Source: Serratia bockelmannii (GTDB lineage Bacteria; Pseudomonadota; Gammaproteobacteria; Enterobacterales; Enterobacteriaceae). Taken from it: DNA of 64,000 bases. A program made the translations under genes and the position numbers. Under the pieces are notes generated by a model, which worked only from the letters and a program-made list of their open reading frames with translations, ran no database searches and was not told where the DNA came from. Positions 1-13,063 of this stretch are shown one piece after another. The first letter of the stretch is position 1. Each line of letters begins with the position of its first letter. Location: contig NZ_VOUX01000033.1 of assembly GCF_008011855.1 (NCBI RefSeq), positions 992,001-1,056,000 on the forward strand. The letters run 5' to 3'.

Positions 1-289
1 TCAGCGCCCCGGCGATACCCGGCGGCCACTGCGGCGCGCGATCTTCGCCGCGCGCCAGGGTGAAATCGGCAAAACCGAGCGGCGCCAACAGTTGCCGCGC
101 CAGAACACGCCCGGCCAGATACTCCGCACGGCGCTTCGGCACCGCACGCGCCAGATGATCCGGCAGCGCAAAGCCTGCCTCGGAAAAACGCTCGTCGCGA
201 TACTCCGCCAGCGCAAAATGGCAGCGCGCCACCTGGCCCGGATAGCCGTCCGGCGTGAAAAATTCGATATTGCGGATAAAAGTGGGCAA
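1..289 (-). CDS. EntD-like 4'-phosphopantetheinyl transferase, partial (N-terminal part)
   Basis: The gene runs off the left edge, so only about 96 N-terminal residues are visible. They read as an EntD/Sfp-type phosphopantetheinyl transferase, which loads the 4'-phosphopantetheine arm of CoA onto carrier proteins of siderophore or other nonribosomal synthetases. Visible family signs are the stretch LPDHLARAVPKRRAEYLAGR followed by an AR..L helix and an 'RGEDRAPQWPPG' turn, typical of the N-terminal half. No ATG exists in this frame after the upstream stop. The likely start is the TTG at 289-287, with a GGA-type ribosome site some 8 nt upstream. The metal-binding and catalytic C-terminal half is outside the window, so its integrity cannot be judged. 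Confidence 0.7.
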   Translation of the reverse strand, partial: MPTFIRNIEFFTPDGYPGQVARCHFALAEYRDERFSEAGFALPDHLARAVPKRRAEYLAGRVLARQLLAPLGFADFTLARGEDRAPQWPPGIAGAL

Positions 290-450
290 CGGCGATATCC
301 ATGATAAGCAGGCAGGCTGATGATGTTAGCCCCCGAACCGGCCTGCAACAATGACCCTGGGCAAAATAAATGGCGTTAAGGCCGGCATGGCGGCGCGTTA
401 GCCGGGATGGGGAGAAACCTCTCCCCCGCGATCGGAAGAGAGGCCGGGCA

Positions 451-1680
451 TTACAAGATGCCTTTCATGGTCTTTTCGAAATCGCTCCAGGCACAGAAAC
501 CGTCTTTGTCGATCGGGCAGCCTTTCAGCGCCAGCGTCACGCGCTGCGGCGGGGTTTGCAGCGTCAGCGGCGTCGCCTTGCGCAGCTGTTCGGTGGACTG
601 ATAGACGTACTCAATCTTCAGCAATTCACGGTCGTTCTGCGCGTCGCGCCAGCGCTGGAACACCAGTTTGCCGCCGATCGGCGTTTTCTCGTACTGCTGC
701 GGCAGCTGATACGGCTGGAACTGCATGGCCGACAGCAGCGAGGCGATATTGGAGTCGTGGCCGACCAACACCGTCAACTTCGGCGCGTCCGGTTTGCGCT
801 CGCCCAGCAGCGCGTTGTTGATGTAGGTCAGCAGCGGTTTGGCGACGTTTTGCGCCACCACCGGCGAGGTGAACAGCGAATCCTGATAGCCGTCTTTCAA
901 CTGCGCCAGCTGCTGCCACTGATGCGGGGTGGCGATTTTGCCCCAGGCCACCTCTTTCATCGGGAAACCTTCGTAATACTGCAGCATAAAGGCGTCCACC
1001 AGCGAGTTGCCCACCCGCAGCGGGCCGGAGACGCCCGGCTCTTTGCCCGGCACCGCGCTCATCACGCTGGCTTCTTTGGTCAGGTCACAGTGTTTGTCGG
1101 TCTTGCAGGCGGCGGAATCCTTGTAGTCGATGATCTTCGCCAGCTGTTGGTAAGAGGCGTCCAGCTTCAGCGATCCCAGCGCGGCGTTCATCGCCGCCAG
1201 CGCCTGCTGGTTGAAGGCTTCGCTGGTATCAGTGATGATCGGGTTGAAGGTCGGATCCATCTCGCCCATCTTGTCCTGATGATGCACGCTGACGTCGCAG
1301 CCAGGGAACGCACCGTTGCTGAAGAACTGCGCGGTGGCCACCGTGCGCTGCAGGCTGTTGGCGTAGACGTACACGCTGCCGGCGGTCGGGCAGCCCTCTT
1401 GCGGCAACAGGCCGGTCTGCTTCAGCCAGGCGTTGAAGTAGTGCCCCATATACACTTCCAGCACCCCGCCCTTGGTGGTCAGTTGGCCGCCCGGCGTTTC
1501 CCAGGCCGGCCAAGCCTTCGGCGTGGACTGCGCCAGCACGCTGCCGTTGTTGGCCAGCGGCGCGCGCAGGTTATGGCGGCTCATCACCAGCACCTGTTCC
1601 AATTGATAACCGCCGGCGTCCGCCAGCGCGTTCCCGGTGAATAACAAAGGCAGGCACAGCAATAACGTTTTTTTTCTCAT
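451..1680 (-). CDS. agp: Periplasmic glucose-1-phosphatase (histidine acid phosphatase)
   Basis: 409 residues, close to the roughly 413 of E. coli Agp. Residues 1-20 form a signal peptide (basic start, hydrophobic core, ALA-D cleavage site), placing the enzyme in the periplasm, where Agp hydrolyses glucose-1-phosphate and releases glucose. The histidine acid phosphatase signature RHNLRAP lies at residues 35-41 with the nucleophilic histidine at 36, and the proton-donor HD pair at about 308-309 in VGHDSN. Both match the branch-2 acid phosphatase fold. The gene stands alone, with its promoter in the 1681-1790 gap and the convergent-free citT hairpin beyond. Phytase activity is an alternative seen in this superfamily, but the Agp-like sequence makes glucose-1-phosphatase the better call. 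Confidence 0.93.
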   Translation of the reverse strand: MRKKTLLLCLPLLFTGNALADAGGYQLEQVLVMSRHNLRAPLANNGSVLAQSTPKAWPAWETPGGQLTTKGGVLEVYMGHYFNAWLKQTGLLPQEGCPTAGSVYVYANSLQRTVATAQFFSNGAFPGCDVSVHHQDKMGEMDPTFNPIITDTSEAFNQQALAAMNAALGSLKLDASYQQLAKIIDYKDSAACKTDKHCDLTKEASVMSAVPGKEPGVSGPLRVGNSLVDAFMLQYYEGFPMKEVAWGKIATPHQWQQLAQLKDGYQDSLFTSPVVAQNVAKPLLTYINNALLGERKPDAPKLTVLVGHDSNIASLLSAMQFQPYQLPQQYEKTPIGGKLVFQRWRDAQNDRELLKIEYVYQSTEQLRKATPLTLQTPPQRVTLALKGCPIDKDGFCAWSDFEKTMKGIL

Positions 1681-1792
1681 CCGCAGAGGCTCCCGGAAAA
1701 TGATTATTTTTAAGGTGTTAGCGTTTGCCTGCGTATGATGGCGGGGTTAGTGTGACAAGTGTGTGACAGGGTTCACGGGAAAGGATCGTAAC

Positions 1793-1816
1793 CGCGGCCA
1801 CCGGGCGGTGGCCGCG
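1793..1816 (-). terminator. Hairpin downstream of citT, end of the citrate operon
   Basis: A perfect 10-bp GC-rich stem (1793-1802 pairs with 1807-1816) with a 4-nt loop sits 11 nt after the citT stop codon. No T tract follows on the minus strand, so it may be a Rho-assisted terminator or a 3'-end-protecting hairpin rather than a classical intrinsic terminator. Confidence 0.5.
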
Positions 1817-1826
1817 TGGCTTCAAC

Positions 1827-3290
1827 TCAGTACCACAGGCTCATGATCGGCCAGCCGATCAGCAGCAGCGCGGCGATGTACACCACGCCGAGAATGCCGC
1901 CCAGGCGCCAGTAGTCTTTCGATTTCACGTAACCACAGCCGTAGATGATCACCCCCGGCCCGGTGGCGTACGGCGTCAGCACGCCCATGATACCGATCGA
2001 CAGCACCAGCAGCATCGACAGCTGTTCCATCGGCACGCCCGGCAGCCCTTTGCCGACCGCCAGGATCACCGGCAGCATGGTGGCGGTATGCGCCGACAGG
2101 CTGGCGAACAGATAGTGGGCGAAGTAGAACACCAGCACCAGCGCCACCACCGTCATGTTCGGCGAGAAGCCGTCCAGGTGGGTGCTCATGGTCTGGGCGA
2201 ACCAGTCGATAAAGCCGGAGCGCGTTAGGCCGTTGGCCATCACCACCAGCGTCGCCAGGTTAACCAGCGTGTTCCAGGCGCTGGAGTATTTGGTGATCTC
2301 TTTCCACGACACCACGTGCAGCGCCAGCATCAGCGACACCGCCAGCAGGCATACCGCGGTGGCGTCCAGCATTTTGCCGCCGAACACCCACAGACACAGG
2401 CTGAGCAGCACCAGGCCGATCAGGGTGTACTCCTTGCGCGTCAGCTTGCCCATTTCCCCCAGCGCGGTATCCGCCCAGGCGGCCACTTCGCTGCTGTGGG
2501 TCACGCCCGGTTTGTACAGGTAGTAGGAGATCAGCGGCGCGATGATCAGCAGCAGCAGGCCGACCGGCAGGAACGCCAGGAACCACTGCATCCAGCTGAT
2601 GTGCACCCCGGCAATCTTGCCGACGAACTCGATGCCCAAAACGTTCGGCGCGGCGCCGGTGACGAACATCGAGGAGCTGATGCTGGTGCCGACCACCATC
2701 ATCCACATCAGGTAACCGCCGATGCGGCGCGAGGAGGGGTCGTTAGGGAAAGAATCGAACAGCGGCGGCAGGTTTTTCACCACCGGGAACACCGTGCCGC
2801 CGGTGCGCGCGGTGTTGGACGGCGTGAACGGCGCCAGCAGGATATCGATGATCACCACCGCATAGCCCAGCGTCAGCGTGCGCTTGCCCATGAACTTCAC
2901 CAGGAACAGCGCAATGCGCCGCCCCAGCCCGGTGGCCTCGTAGCCCAGCGCGAAGATAAAGGCGCCGAACACCAGCCAGACGGTGGTGCTGGAGAAGCCC
3001 GCCAGCCCCCATTTCAGCGCCTCTTTACCGGCCTTGAAGCCCGGCTCCGCCAGCTCCTGCGCGCCGAACAGCACCCAGTTGGCGCTGAGCACGCTGACGG
3101 TCACCGCAATAAAGCTGATGGCGGTGGCCGGGATCGGCTCCAAAATCATGCCGACGATCATCGCCACGAAGATGGCGAAGTAGTGCCAGGCCTGCGGCGG
3201 CATGCCGTCGGGCACCGGTATCAATAACAGGATCGCGAGCACCGCCAGCGGCGCTATCGCTTTCCAGATCTTTTCCTGGGTTTGGGACAT
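1827..3290 (-). CDS. citT: Citrate:succinate antiporter CitT
   Basis: Inner-membrane carrier of the DASS (divalent anion:sodium symporter) family that imports citrate in exchange for succinate during anaerobic citrate fermentation. From the chosen ATG at 3290 (AGGAG 6-9 nt upstream) the protein is 487 residues, the same length as E. coli CitT. An in-frame ATG 13 codons earlier lacks such a site. The sequence is dominated by hydrophobic segments (about 12) and contains the family landmarks VFGAFIFALGYE, PFTPSNTARTGGT and the C-terminal half repeat PYATGPGVIIYG. It is the last gene of the citrate lyase operon, 25 bp after citG. The succinate released as end product drives the exchange, which fits a strain lacking a complete oxidative route anaerobically. 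Confidence 0.96.
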   Translation of the reverse strand: MSQTQEKIWKAIAPLAVLAILLLIPVPDGMPPQAWHYFAIFVAMIVGMILEPIPATAISFIAVTVSVLSANWVLFGAQELAEPGFKAGKEALKWGLAGFSSTTVWLVFGAFIFALGYEATGLGRRIALFLVKFMGKRTLTLGYAVVIIDILLAPFTPSNTARTGGTVFPVVKNLPPLFDSFPNDPSSRRIGGYLMWMMVVGTSISSSMFVTGAAPNVLGIEFVGKIAGVHISWMQWFLAFLPVGLLLLIIAPLISYYLYKPGVTHSSEVAAWADTALGEMGKLTRKEYTLIGLVLLSLCLWVFGGKMLDATAVCLLAVSLMLALHVVSWKEITKYSSAWNTLVNLATLVVMANGLTRSGFIDWFAQTMSTHLDGFSPNMTVVALVLVFYFAHYLFASLSAHTATMLPVILAVGKGLPGVPMEQLSMLLVLSIGIMGVLTPYATGPGVIIYGCGYVKSKDYWRLGGILGVVYIAALLLIGWPIMSLWY

Positions 3291-3315
3291 TGGGACTCTC
3301 CTGAAGGCTTGGTTA

Positions 3316-4200
3316 TTATTCTTGGGCACCCAGCTGCGCCAGCAGCCAGGTCACTATCAACAGGTCGGCGCTGCCGCCGGGGCTGAGGTTACGGGCGATG
3401 CAGTCGGCATCGAAGCGTTGCAGGCGCGCCAGGCCCGCCTCCCCGGCCGAGCCGCCCTGCGCCAGCAGCCAGGCCGCCCGGCGCCGCAACCAGCGCAGCC
3501 CGTGCAGGCCGCCGCGCGAGGCGACGTTGGTGTCGTCGTTGTGGGCCATCAGCCACAGCAGGCTGTCCAGCAGCGCCCGCTGTTCGTCGCCATCGGCGGC
3601 CAGCCGTTGCCGATACAGCGGCAGCGCGCCGTCAATGACCAGCCGGAAACCCGCCTCCGCCTCGCCGCGTGCGCCGCTCAGCCCGTGCGCGGCGAACAGC
3701 CGCTGGCCGGCGGTCTGCCCGGCGTTGTTGCGCCGCAGCTCACGCTCCACCAGCCCCCTGCACATCGCCGCCACCTCGGCGCACAGCGCCTCCGCGCCGA
3801 TGGCTTGCCCTTGCTGCTGCAGGCGGCCGAAGGCGGTGCACAGCAACCCGAGTGAGAACACGCTGCCCTTGTGGGTGTTAATGCCGCCGGTGGCGCGAAA
3901 CATCTGGTTTTCGCAGGCCATGCCGAGCGGCCGCAGCCGCGCCAGCTGCTGCTCTGCCGGCAAAGCCGCGTCTTCCCGTCCGCGTTGGATAAAGCGCGGC
4001 AGCCACACGCCGATGGCGCGGGCGCTGCGGTAGAAATGCCCAAGATCCATGTCGCGGTGAGCGCCGGTGTTATGGCGATCCACCAGCCCCGGTTTGGGCG
4101 TGAGGTTGACCTCCACCAGCAGCGCGCGGAAAGCGGCGCGGGCGAAGCCGCAGGCCGGCTCGGTGTGACGGGCGGGTGGATTAATCGGCAGAGATCGCAT
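3316..4200 (-). CDS. citG: Triphosphoribosyl-dephospho-CoA synthase CitG
   Basis: Makes 2'-(5''-triphosphoribosyl)-3'-dephospho-CoA, the precursor of the citrate lyase prosthetic group, from ATP and dephospho-CoA. The 294-residue protein carries the CitG/MdcB motifs [20 protein letters not shown] near residues 33-52, and a later conserved stretch around TNVASRGG. The start at 4200 overlaps the end of citX by 20 bp, consistent with translational coupling. CitG hands its product to CitX, encoded directly upstream. In some bacteria the two are fused; here they are separate, as in E. coli. Confidence 0.94.
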   Translation of the reverse strand: MRSLPINPPARHTEPACGFARAAFRALLVEVNLTPKPGLVDRHNTGAHRDMDLGHFYRSARAIGVWLPRFIQRGREDAALPAEQQLARLRPLGMACENQMFRATGGINTHKGSVFSLGLLCTAFGRLQQQGQAIGAEALCAEVAAMCRGLVERELRRNNAGQTAGQRLFAAHGLSGARGEAEAGFRLVIDGALPLYRQRLAADGDEQRALLDSLLWLMAHNDDTNVASRGGLHGLRWLRRRAAWLLAQGGSAGEAGLARLQRFDADCIARNLSPGGSADLLIVTWLLAQLGAQE

Positions 4201-4729
4201 CGTTGAACATCCTTTCCATTTCTTGCAGCAGCAGCTCGCTGCTATGCCGCCGCTGGCGGGCGCAGATCTTGGCCGGTTGGCCGCACAACAGGCAGCGCCG
4301 TTCCGGCAGGCCGATGTCGCGGCGCGACAAAATGCGCCCCTGCGTATCCAGCACGTCGATATCCCACAGTCGGCCGATCGGGCGGCTCACCTCCAACTGC
4401 ATGGCGCAGTCTTTCACCCGCTGGGCATCGGCGCGCAGAGCCACAAACCCTTCGCAACCGGTGGCGAGCGCCAGCGCCTCGGCCTGCGGGCTGGGCCAAC
4501 CCTGTTCGGCGCACAGCCGCAGCAGCGCCGCCCACCCCAGGTTAAAGATGCCGCGCGTCAACGCGCTGTCCTTCACCGGACCGGGCACCACCAGCGTCAG
4601 CACCAGCAGCGTGCACTCGTGCTGCGCCAGCCACGCCTGCTGGCGCGCCTGGCGGCATTCGCGGCTGGTGAGCAGCTCCGGCAGGCTGACCGCACGTTCG
4701 GCGGCCAGTTGGGGATCGACGGCGGCCAT
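4181..4729 (-). CDS. citX: Apo-citrate lyase phosphoribosyl-dephospho-CoA transferase CitX
   Basis: Transfers the triphosphoribosyl-dephospho-CoA made by CitG onto the serine of the CitD acyl carrier protein, giving holo-citrate lyase. The 182-residue length matches the family. The conserved motif [10 protein letters not shown] lies in the middle, followed by the [15 protein letters not shown] cysteine-rich stretch and an RRHS element that are diagnostic of CitX. The start codon lies 3 bp after the citF stop, so the gene is read from the same polycistronic message. Nothing suggests damage. Confidence 0.94.
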   Translation of the reverse strand: MAAVDPQLAAERAVSLPELLTSRECRQARQQAWLAQHECTLLVLTLVVPGPVKDSALTRGIFNLGWAALLRLCAEQGWPSPQAEALALATGCEGFVALRADAQRVKDCAMQLEVSRPIGRLWDIDVLDTQGRILSRRDIGLPERRCLLCGQPAKICARQRRHSSELLLQEMERMFNDAISAD

Positions 4730-4732
4730 CGT

Positions 4733-6241
4733 TTACTCCGCCACCTGATGCACCACGTCGATCACCGAGCCGTCGCGGTAGCGCACCACCGCCACCACCT
4801 TGTCGGTAAAGGCGATCGGCTGCGGTTCGCCGGTCAGCTGCAGCGCACGGGCGCGCAGCCAGTCGATGCTCACCACCTCGAGGCCGGCCTCCCGCAGGCG
4901 CTGCGCCAGCTCCGGCCGCGCCGGGTTGACGGCGATGCCGTGGTCGGTCACCAGAATGTCGATGCTGGAGCCCGGCGTGACGCAGGTAGTCACCTGCTCC
5001 ACCAGCGTCGGGATGCGCCCGCGCACCAACGGCGCAACGATGATCGCCAGCCGCGCGGCGGCGGCGGTGTCGCAGTGGCCGCCGGATGCGCCGCGCAGCA
5101 CGCCGTCGGAGCCGGTTAGCACGTTAACGTTGAAGCCGGTGTCGATTTCCAGCGCGCTCAGCACCACCACGTCGAGCCGATCGACCGACGCGCCCTTGGA
5201 GCTGAAGTTGGCGTACTGGTTGGCGCTGATTTCGATATGGCGCGGGTTGCGCGCCAGCGAGATCGCCGCCGCCCGATCGAAGCTCTGCACGTCCAGCAGC
5301 TTGCCGATCAGCCCTTTCTCGTGCAGATCCACCATGGTCGAAGTGATGCCGCCGAGGGCGAACGCGGCGCGAATGCCACGGGCGCGCATCTTGTCCTCCA
5401 GGAACCGGGTCACCGCCAACGAGGCGCCGCCGGTGCCGGTTTGCAGCGAGAACCCTTCGGTGAAGTAGCCGGAACCGGCGATCACCTCGGCGGCGCGGCG
5501 GGCGATCAGCAGCTCGCGCGGGTTCGAGGTCATGCGCGTGGCGTCGGCACCGATCTTGTCGGCATCGCCCACCCGCTCCAACTGCACGATCAGATCCACC
5601 CGATCCTGCGCCAGGCTGGCGGGATGATGCGGATACGGCACCAGCTGCTCGGTCAGCAACACCACGGTGCCCGCCGCCTCGGCGTCCACCCGCGCATAGC
5701 CGAGCGAGCCGCAGCAGGCTTCACCGCTGTAGCCGTTGGCGTTGCCGAACTCATCGCAGGCCGGCACGCCGAGGAAGGCCACGTCTATCTTCAGCTCGCC
5801 GGATTCGATCAGGTTGACCCGGCCGCCGTGCGAGTGAATTTGCACCGGTTCCGCCAGCAGGCCGCGCGAAACCGCGTCCGCCAGCGGGCCGCGCAGCCCG
5901 GAGGTGTAAATGCGGCTCACCACGCCGTGGCGGATATGCTCAACCAGCGGCGCATGGCAGTCGGTCAGCGAGCTGGAGGCCAGCGTCAGGTTGCGGAACC
6001 CCATCGCCGCCAGCGTCTCCATCACCTGATTGAGGGTCAAATCGCCGCCGCGAAACGCATGGTGGAAGGAGATGGTCATGCCGTCCTGCAGCCCGCTGCG
6101 GCGCACCGCTTCCTGCAAGGAATCGCACAGCTTGAGATCGCGCGGTTTGCGCGCCTGCAGGTTGGCTTTGGACACGTCCTGATAGCCCGGCAGATCCGCC
6201 GGGTTGGCGAAGGTCATCAATCGTTGTTGGCGGTTCATCAT
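4733..6241 (-). CDS. citF: Citrate lyase alpha subunit (citrate:acetyl-ACP transferase) CitF
   Basis: Alpha subunit of the cytoplasmic citrate lyase complex. It exchanges the acetyl group on the CitD arm for citrate, forming citryl-ACP and acetate. The 502 residues are near the usual 505-510. Family stretches visible are [14 protein letters not shown] (about 58-71), [34 protein letters not shown] and [13 protein letters not shown]. The ATG at 6241 follows GAGGAAGC and overlaps the citE stop by 4 bp (ATGA), indicating tight coupling of alpha and beta subunit synthesis. Confidence 0.96.
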   Translation of the reverse strand: MMNRQQRLMTFANPADLPGYQDVSKANLQARKPRDLKLCDSLQEAVRRSGLQDGMTISFHHAFRGGDLTLNQVMETLAAMGFRNLTLASSSLTDCHAPLVEHIRHGVVSRIYTSGLRGPLADAVSRGLLAEPVQIHSHGGRVNLIESGELKIDVAFLGVPACDEFGNANGYSGEACCGSLGYARVDAEAAGTVVLLTEQLVPYPHHPASLAQDRVDLIVQLERVGDADKIGADATRMTSNPRELLIARRAAEVIAGSGYFTEGFSLQTGTGGASLAVTRFLEDKMRARGIRAAFALGGITSTMVDLHEKGLIGKLLDVQSFDRAAAISLARNPRHIEISANQYANFSSKGASVDRLDVVVLSALEIDTGFNVNVLTGSDGVLRGASGGHCDTAAAARLAIIVAPLVRGRIPTLVEQVTTCVTPGSSIDILVTDHGIAVNPARPELAQRLREAGLEVVSIDWLRARALQLTGEPQPIAFTDKVVAVVRYRDGSVIDVVHQVAE

Positions 6242-7158
6242 GCTTCCTCCCCGTGCTGCGCCGGTTCTTCCCGCAAGCCGGACAGCGCGGCGCGCTCCAG
6301 CACCAGCCGGGCGCGTTCAATCACCGGGCTGTCGACCATTTTTCCGTTGAGCGACACCACGCCGCGCCCTTCCCGCTCCGCTGCTTCAGCGGCGTCCACC
6401 ACCCGCTGCGCGTGCGCCACCTCTTTGGCGGTCGGCGCGTACAGGTTGTGCAGCAGCTCAATCTGGCGCGGGTTGATCAGCGATTTGCCGTCGAAGCCGA
6501 GCTGTTTGATCAGCGCCGCTTCCTGCAGGAAGCCGGCCTCGTTGTTGGCGTCGGAATACACGGTGTCGAACGCCTGAATGCCGGCGGCGCGCGCCGCCTG
6601 CAGCAGCGAGCAGCGGGCGAACAGCAGCTCGATGCCCTCCGGCGAGCGTTCGGTGCGCAGGTTGCGCACATAGTCTTCCGCCCCCAGCGCGATGCCGATA
6701 AGGCGCGGCGAAGCGTGCGCGATCGCCACCGCGTGGGTGATGCCCTGCGCCGATTCGATCGCCGCCAGCAGCCCGGTGCTGCCGACCGGCCGGCCGCAGG
6801 CCGCTTCGATGGCGGCAATCTCGCGCTCCATGTCGACCACGTCCTGCGCGCTGTCGGTCTTCGGCAGGCGCACGATGTCCGCGCCGCCGCGTACCACGGC
6901 CTGCAGGTCCGCCAGGCCGTAGGCGGAGTCGAGCGCATTGACGCGCACGATGGTTTCCACCTCCTGATACAGCGGATGCTGCAGCGCGTGGTACACCAGC
7001 CGGCGCGCCGCGTCTTTTTCACGCAGGATCACCGAGTCTTCCAGATCGAACATCAGGGCGTCGGCCTGGTAGATAAAGGCGTTGCTGACCATCGCCGCGT
7101 TGGCGCCGGGAACGAACAGCATGCTGCGGCGCAGCCGGGTTTTATTCAGCGTTTTCAT
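6238..7158 (-). CDS. citE: Citrate lyase beta subunit (citryl-ACP lyase) CitE
   Basis: Beta subunit, a TIM-barrel enzyme of the HpcH/HpaI-like superfamily that cleaves citryl-ACP to oxaloacetate and acetyl-ACP. The 306 residues match the usual length. Typical motifs are [19 protein letters not shown] at the start, the Mg-binding segment LMFDLEDSV, and [30 protein letters not shown] and [16 protein letters not shown]. Its start lies inside the end of citD (17-bp overlap), so it is translationally coupled to the carrier protein. Confidence 0.96.
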   Translation of the reverse strand: MKTLNKTRLRRSMLFVPGANAAMVSNAFIYQADALMFDLEDSVILREKDAARRLVYHALQHPLYQEVETIVRVNALDSAYGLADLQAVVRGGADIVRLPKTDSAQDVVDMEREIAAIEAACGRPVGSTGLLAAIESAQGITHAVAIAHASPRLIGIALGAEDYVRNLRTERSPEGIELLFARCSLLQAARAAGIQAFDTVYSDANNEAGFLQEAALIKQLGFDGKSLINPRQIELLHNLYAPTAKEVAHAQRVVDAAEAAEREGRGVVSLNGKMVDSPVIERARLVLERAALSGLREEPAQHGEEA

Positions 7159-7450
7159 CTTTCGCCTCCCACGGCAGTTGGCCGCCCTCGCAGGCGCGCA
7201 TCAGCGCGGTTTCCAGCCGGGCGCGCAGCACGCAGTCCAGCGCCCCCTTGTCGTCGACGATCACCTGCACCGGCTCCACCTCATAGCGCTGCAGCACCTC
7301 CAGCAGGGTGCGGCGGATCGCCGTGCCGAACTGTTTTTCCACGCTGCTGGCGATCAACAGATCGTGCTGCGGCCCCTCGGCGGGCGCGATGCGCACCATG
7401 ACATCGCTGGATTCCAGCGTGCCGGCCATTGCTTCTCGGATAATTTTCAT
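7142..7450 (-). CDS. citD: Citrate lyase acyl carrier protein (gamma subunit) CitD
   Basis: Small acyl carrier protein that swings the phosphoribosyl-dephospho-CoA thiol between the alpha and beta subunits. Two ATGs are adjacent at 7453 and 7450. I prefer 7450, because the AGGTG ribosome site is too close to the first ATG, and because it puts the attachment serine of [10 protein letters not shown] at residue 14, the position known for E. coli CitD. This gives 102 residues. The following [14 protein letters not shown] and [16 protein letters not shown] segments are conserved. The start shares one base with the citC stop (TGATG). Confidence 0.95.
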   Translation of the reverse strand: MKIIREAMAGTLESSDVMVRIAPAEGPQHDLLIASSVEKQFGTAIRRTLLEVLQRYEVEPVQVIVDDKGALDCVLRARLETALMRACEGGQLPWEAKDENAE

Positions 7451-8520
7451 CATTCACCTGATTGTGCGGACTCAAAAGGATGCGGGGCCGCCTTGGCCCG
7501 GCGCTGCGTTTGCAGATCCTGCAGGTAGTACAGGGTGTCCGGCGGCACCAGCGGCGCGGCGGCGTGGAAGTCCCCCGCCGCCAGCAGCTTGCGCACCCAG
7601 GAGGCGGAGATCGCCGTGCCCTGATATTGCAAACGCTCGATTTCCACCAGCGCGATCGGCGGGCTGGGCAGCGCCGGCGTTTCCAGCCAGTAGCGCATGT
7701 CGCGGTTGTATTTCGCGGTCACCGCGCAGAACGGCTCGTTGCCGACAAAGCGGTGGGTAATGCCCAGCGCGGGCGCCAGATACTGGCGGAAGATCTTCAG
7801 ATCGATTTCGGTGTAACAGTCGTCGGCCACGCCCTGATCCTTGATGAAGTAACAGGGGAAGGTGGCGCGCGAGATCACGTACTGCGAGCCTTCGTGTACC
7901 GTGAGGTTGGGAATATCGGCGGTGCCGGCCAGCACCAGCCGGCGCCGGTCTTCATAGCTGAAGCGCGAGGTGTTTTCCTTTACCAGAAACAGGTGCAGCC
8001 AGTCGCAGCGTTTGGCCGCCTGACGCACCAGATACTGATGCCCGCGGGTGAAGGGGTTGGCGTTCATCACGATGCTGCCGATGGTATCGCCCGGCCGACG
8101 TTGGCTCGCCAGTTGGGCGGCGTAGCGCTTCAGGCGGCACGGGCTGTTTTCCATCAGCACCACGATGCCCGGCACGGTGGCGATCGGGTAGAAACCGCAC
8201 TGGCGGAACAGCGGCTCGTTCTGCACCTTGGTGTAGATAAACAGCTGAGTGTGATGGCGCTCGTAGGCCAGGTTCACCAGCTCGGTCGCCAGCGCCAGCG
8301 CCAACCCTTCGCCGCGCATCAGCGGGCTGATGGCGACGCATTTGATAATATTGTCGGCGATGCCGCCGCAGGCGACCAATTTGTCGTGCTGGGTAACGGT
8401 AATAAATATTTCAACCGTGGTGTCGATATTCAGATCGTTACTGCGCAAGAATGCGCTTATTTCCGAAATCGCTTTATGATCCGATCGCTTTACCCGATTA
8501 AATACGGCATCGCCTAACAT
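7450..8520 (-). CDS. citC: [Citrate (pro-3S)-lyase] ligase CitC
   Basis: Acetylates the thiol of the citrate lyase prosthetic group with ATP and acetate, switching the enzyme on. The 356-residue protein has an N-terminal GNAT-like acetyltransferase half ([15 protein letters not shown] around residues 60-75) and a C-terminal nucleotidyltransferase half with [18 protein letters not shown], the HxGH-type ATP site, near residue 147. It is the first gene of the citCDEFXGT operon, and its promoter must lie in the AT-rich gap 8521-8833 shared with the divergent regulator. Confidence 0.95.
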   Translation of the reverse strand: MLGDAVFNRVKRSDHKAISEISAFLRSNDLNIDTTVEIFITVTQHDKLVACGGIADNIIKCVAISPLMRGEGLALALATELVNLAYERHHTQLFIYTKVQNEPLFRQCGFYPIATVPGIVVLMENSPCRLKRYAAQLASQRRPGDTIGSIVMNANPFTRGHQYLVRQAAKRCDWLHLFLVKENTSRFSYEDRRRLVLAGTADIPNLTVHEGSQYVISRATFPCYFIKDQGVADDCYTEIDLKIFRQYLAPALGITHRFVGNEPFCAVTAKYNRDMRYWLETPALPSPPIALVEIERLQYQGTAISASWVRKLLAAGDFHAAAPLVPPDTLYYLQDLQTQRRAKAAPHPFESAQSGE

Positions 8521-8833
8521 AACACGCTCTCTGGGTTAACTAGCAAACAACAAGTTAAATACAAAAAGGCATTTTAATTAACATCAATAAGGATAATTAA
8601 AACCTTAAAAACCATGGAGATAAACGCCGCTTCGCGTTCGATAAAGCAATGGTAAACAGAAAAAAAACGCCGATTATTGACCTATTTCACAAACCGTTCC
8701 CGGTTAATAAGTTATTTAATGTTCTTTATTTGCTTAATTAATCTTATGGTGTTTATTATTGAGATAATCTTTATTTGGCGCCGCAGTTTACTTACATTCA
8801 TTTAGCATCTTGATTGCAATAGTAGGTTTCATT
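8521..8833. promoter_or_regulatory. Divergent citC / citB(dpiA) promoter region
   Basis: This 313-bp gap is strikingly AT-rich compared with the GC-rich genes on both sides, and must contain the promoters for the citrate operon (leftward) and the response regulator (rightward). In Klebsiella and E. coli, the phosphorylated CitB/DpiA protein binds AT-rich sites in the equivalent gap. I infer the same here but could not pinpoint individual binding sites or a full CRP consensus by eye. Confidence 0.6.
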
Positions 8834-9520
8834 ATGGAATGGCTGAACATCCTGATCGTTGAAGACGAAACGCCGCTGGCGGAAATGCACGCGGAGTTTA
8901 TCCGCCAGAACGGCGGCTGCCGCCAGATTTGGCTGGCCGGCACCCTGGCGCAGGCGCGCGCCATGACCGAGCGCTTCAAGCCGGACCTGATTCTGCTGGA
9001 CAACTTTCTGCCGGACGGCCAGGGCATCACCCTGCTGCGCGAACTGACGCTGAGCGGGTATCGCGGCGGCATCGTGTTCATCACCGCCGCCAGCGACATG
9101 GCCACCGTGGCCGAGGCGTTGCGTTACGGCGTGTTCGACTACCTGATCAAACCGCTGGCCTATGACCGGCTGAGCCAGACCCTGCAGCGCTTCAGCCAAC
9201 GCCGCGAAGCGCTGAAGGACAAAGCGCGCCTCAACCAGCGCCGCATCGACGAGATGTTCAACACCTATGCCCGCGGCGAGCAGCAGGCGGCGCTGCCCGC
9301 CGGCATCGACGAGCTGACGCTGGGCAAGGTCCGCGCGCTGTTTGCCGAACCCGCCGCGCGCCACACCGCTGAAAGCGTTGCGCAAAAAATGGGGCTCAGC
9401 CGCACCACCGCGCGCCGTTATCTGGAGTTTTGCACCGCCGCGCAGCAGCTGCGCGCCGAGATCATTTACGGCAAGGTCGGCCGTCCGCAGCGGATCTACC
9501 GCGCCGGCGAACCGCATTAA
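8834..9520 (+). CDS. dpiA: CitB/DpiA-family response regulator of the citrate lyase operon
   Basis: Cytoplasmic response regulator that activates citrate lyase genes when phosphorylated by a citrate-sensing CitA/DpiB kinase. From the ATG at 8834 the protein has 228 residues, against 226 for E. coli DpiA; the open frame extends 8 codons further upstream without conserved sequence. The receiver domain shows the acidic pair ED at 10-11, the phosphoacceptor aspartate at residue 56 in LILLDNFLPDG, and the lysine of YLIKPLAY. The C-terminal helix-turn-helix is HTAESVAQKMGLSRTTARRY. No sensor kinase gene is next to it: upstream is the divergent citC and downstream lacZ, unlike the E. coli dpiBA or Klebsiella citAB pairs. 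Confidence 0.93.
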   Translation: MEWLNILIVEDETPLAEMHAEFIRQNGGCRQIWLAGTLAQARAMTERFKPDLILLDNFLPDGQGITLLRELTLSGYRGGIVFITAASDMATVAEALRYGVFDYLIKPLAYDRLSQTLQRFSQRREALKDKARLNQRRIDEMFNTYARGEQQAALPAGIDELTLGKVRALFAEPAARHTAESVAQKMGLSRTTARRYLEFCTAAQQLRAEIIYGKVGRPQRIYRAGEPH

Positions 9521-9604
9521 CGGTTATTTGATCGCCCTTGCAAGGTTGCGTGTAACCGCTTTACTTTTTATGCGCCGGTCAGCATCTTGGTGAGCATCAC
9601 CTAG

Positions 9605-12712
<3,108 letters not shown>

Positions 12713-12826
12713 ATCTGCCAAAAAACTCAACGGGTTGCGCATTCTGTAAGCAAACAGTCACAGAATGTGTAATCCGCCTTTGACATGCCGACGGCGCCTC
12801 GCTATTATTCGCCCCGTTCACACGAT

Positions 12827-12902
12827 TCCTCTGTAGTTCAGTCGGTAGAACGGCGGACTGTTAATCCGTATGTCACTGGTTCGAGTCCAGTCAGAGGAGC
12901 CA
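12827..12902 (+). tRNA. tRNA-Asn (anticodon GTT)
   Basis: 76-nt cloverleaf ending in an encoded CCA. The 7-bp acceptor stem is TCCTCTG/CAGAGGA, the anticodon loop is CTGTTAATC with GTT, and the T-loop is GGTTCGAGTCC. It matches the enterobacterial asnT-type tRNA. Its 3' end is the attachment site for the adjacent island integrase, and remains intact after insertion. Confidence 0.98.
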
Positions 12903-12903
12903 A
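12887..12903 (+). repeat. attL: 17-bp tRNA-Asn 3'-end direct repeat, copy 1
   Basis: CCAGTCAGAGGAGCCAA, the T-arm/acceptor end of tRNA-Asn plus one base, is repeated exactly at 52593-52609. Each copy is followed by an integrase gene 160 bp away, as expected for attachment sites of tRNA-targeting integrases. Confidence 0.9.
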
Positions 12904-13025
12904 ACTCTTGTTTTCATGCCGCTCTGCGAATCCTTATGTAATTTAGATTCAATAAGTTAGCGTGAAAAGTCTTCCCGATGTATTTTTAGTTTTCCCTCCG
13001 CATCGGGAGAATTTGGTGGTCAGAT

Positions 13026-13063
13026 TTGGGGTCAAGTTGGTTCGATGACGGAGTGACCCCCAA
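13026..13063 (+). promoter_or_regulatory. Inverted repeat abutting the integrase 1 start codon
   Basis: TTGGGGTCA (13026-13034) faces TGACCCCCAA (13054-13063), which ends directly before the ATG at 13064. The same arrangement is kept in front of integrase 2. It could be an autoregulatory integrase operator or a hairpin that masks translation; no Shine-Dalgarno sequence is otherwise evident. Confidence 0.5.

Noticed and set aside
409..426. Small hairpin GGGGAGA/TCTCCCC after agp
   Set aside because: A 7-bp stem without a T tract on the agp strand; too weak to call a terminator.
370..1644. Long plus-strand open frame opposite the glucose-1-phosphatase gene (about 424 codons)
   Set aside because: It is Arg/Gln/His-rich shadow coding caused by high GC; the minus strand carries a complete, recognisable Agp with signal peptide and catalytic motifs.
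5237..7401. Long plus-strand open frames opposite citF, citE and citD
   Set aside because: No family similarity, low-complexity composition, and they lie antisense to strongly conserved citrate lyase genes.
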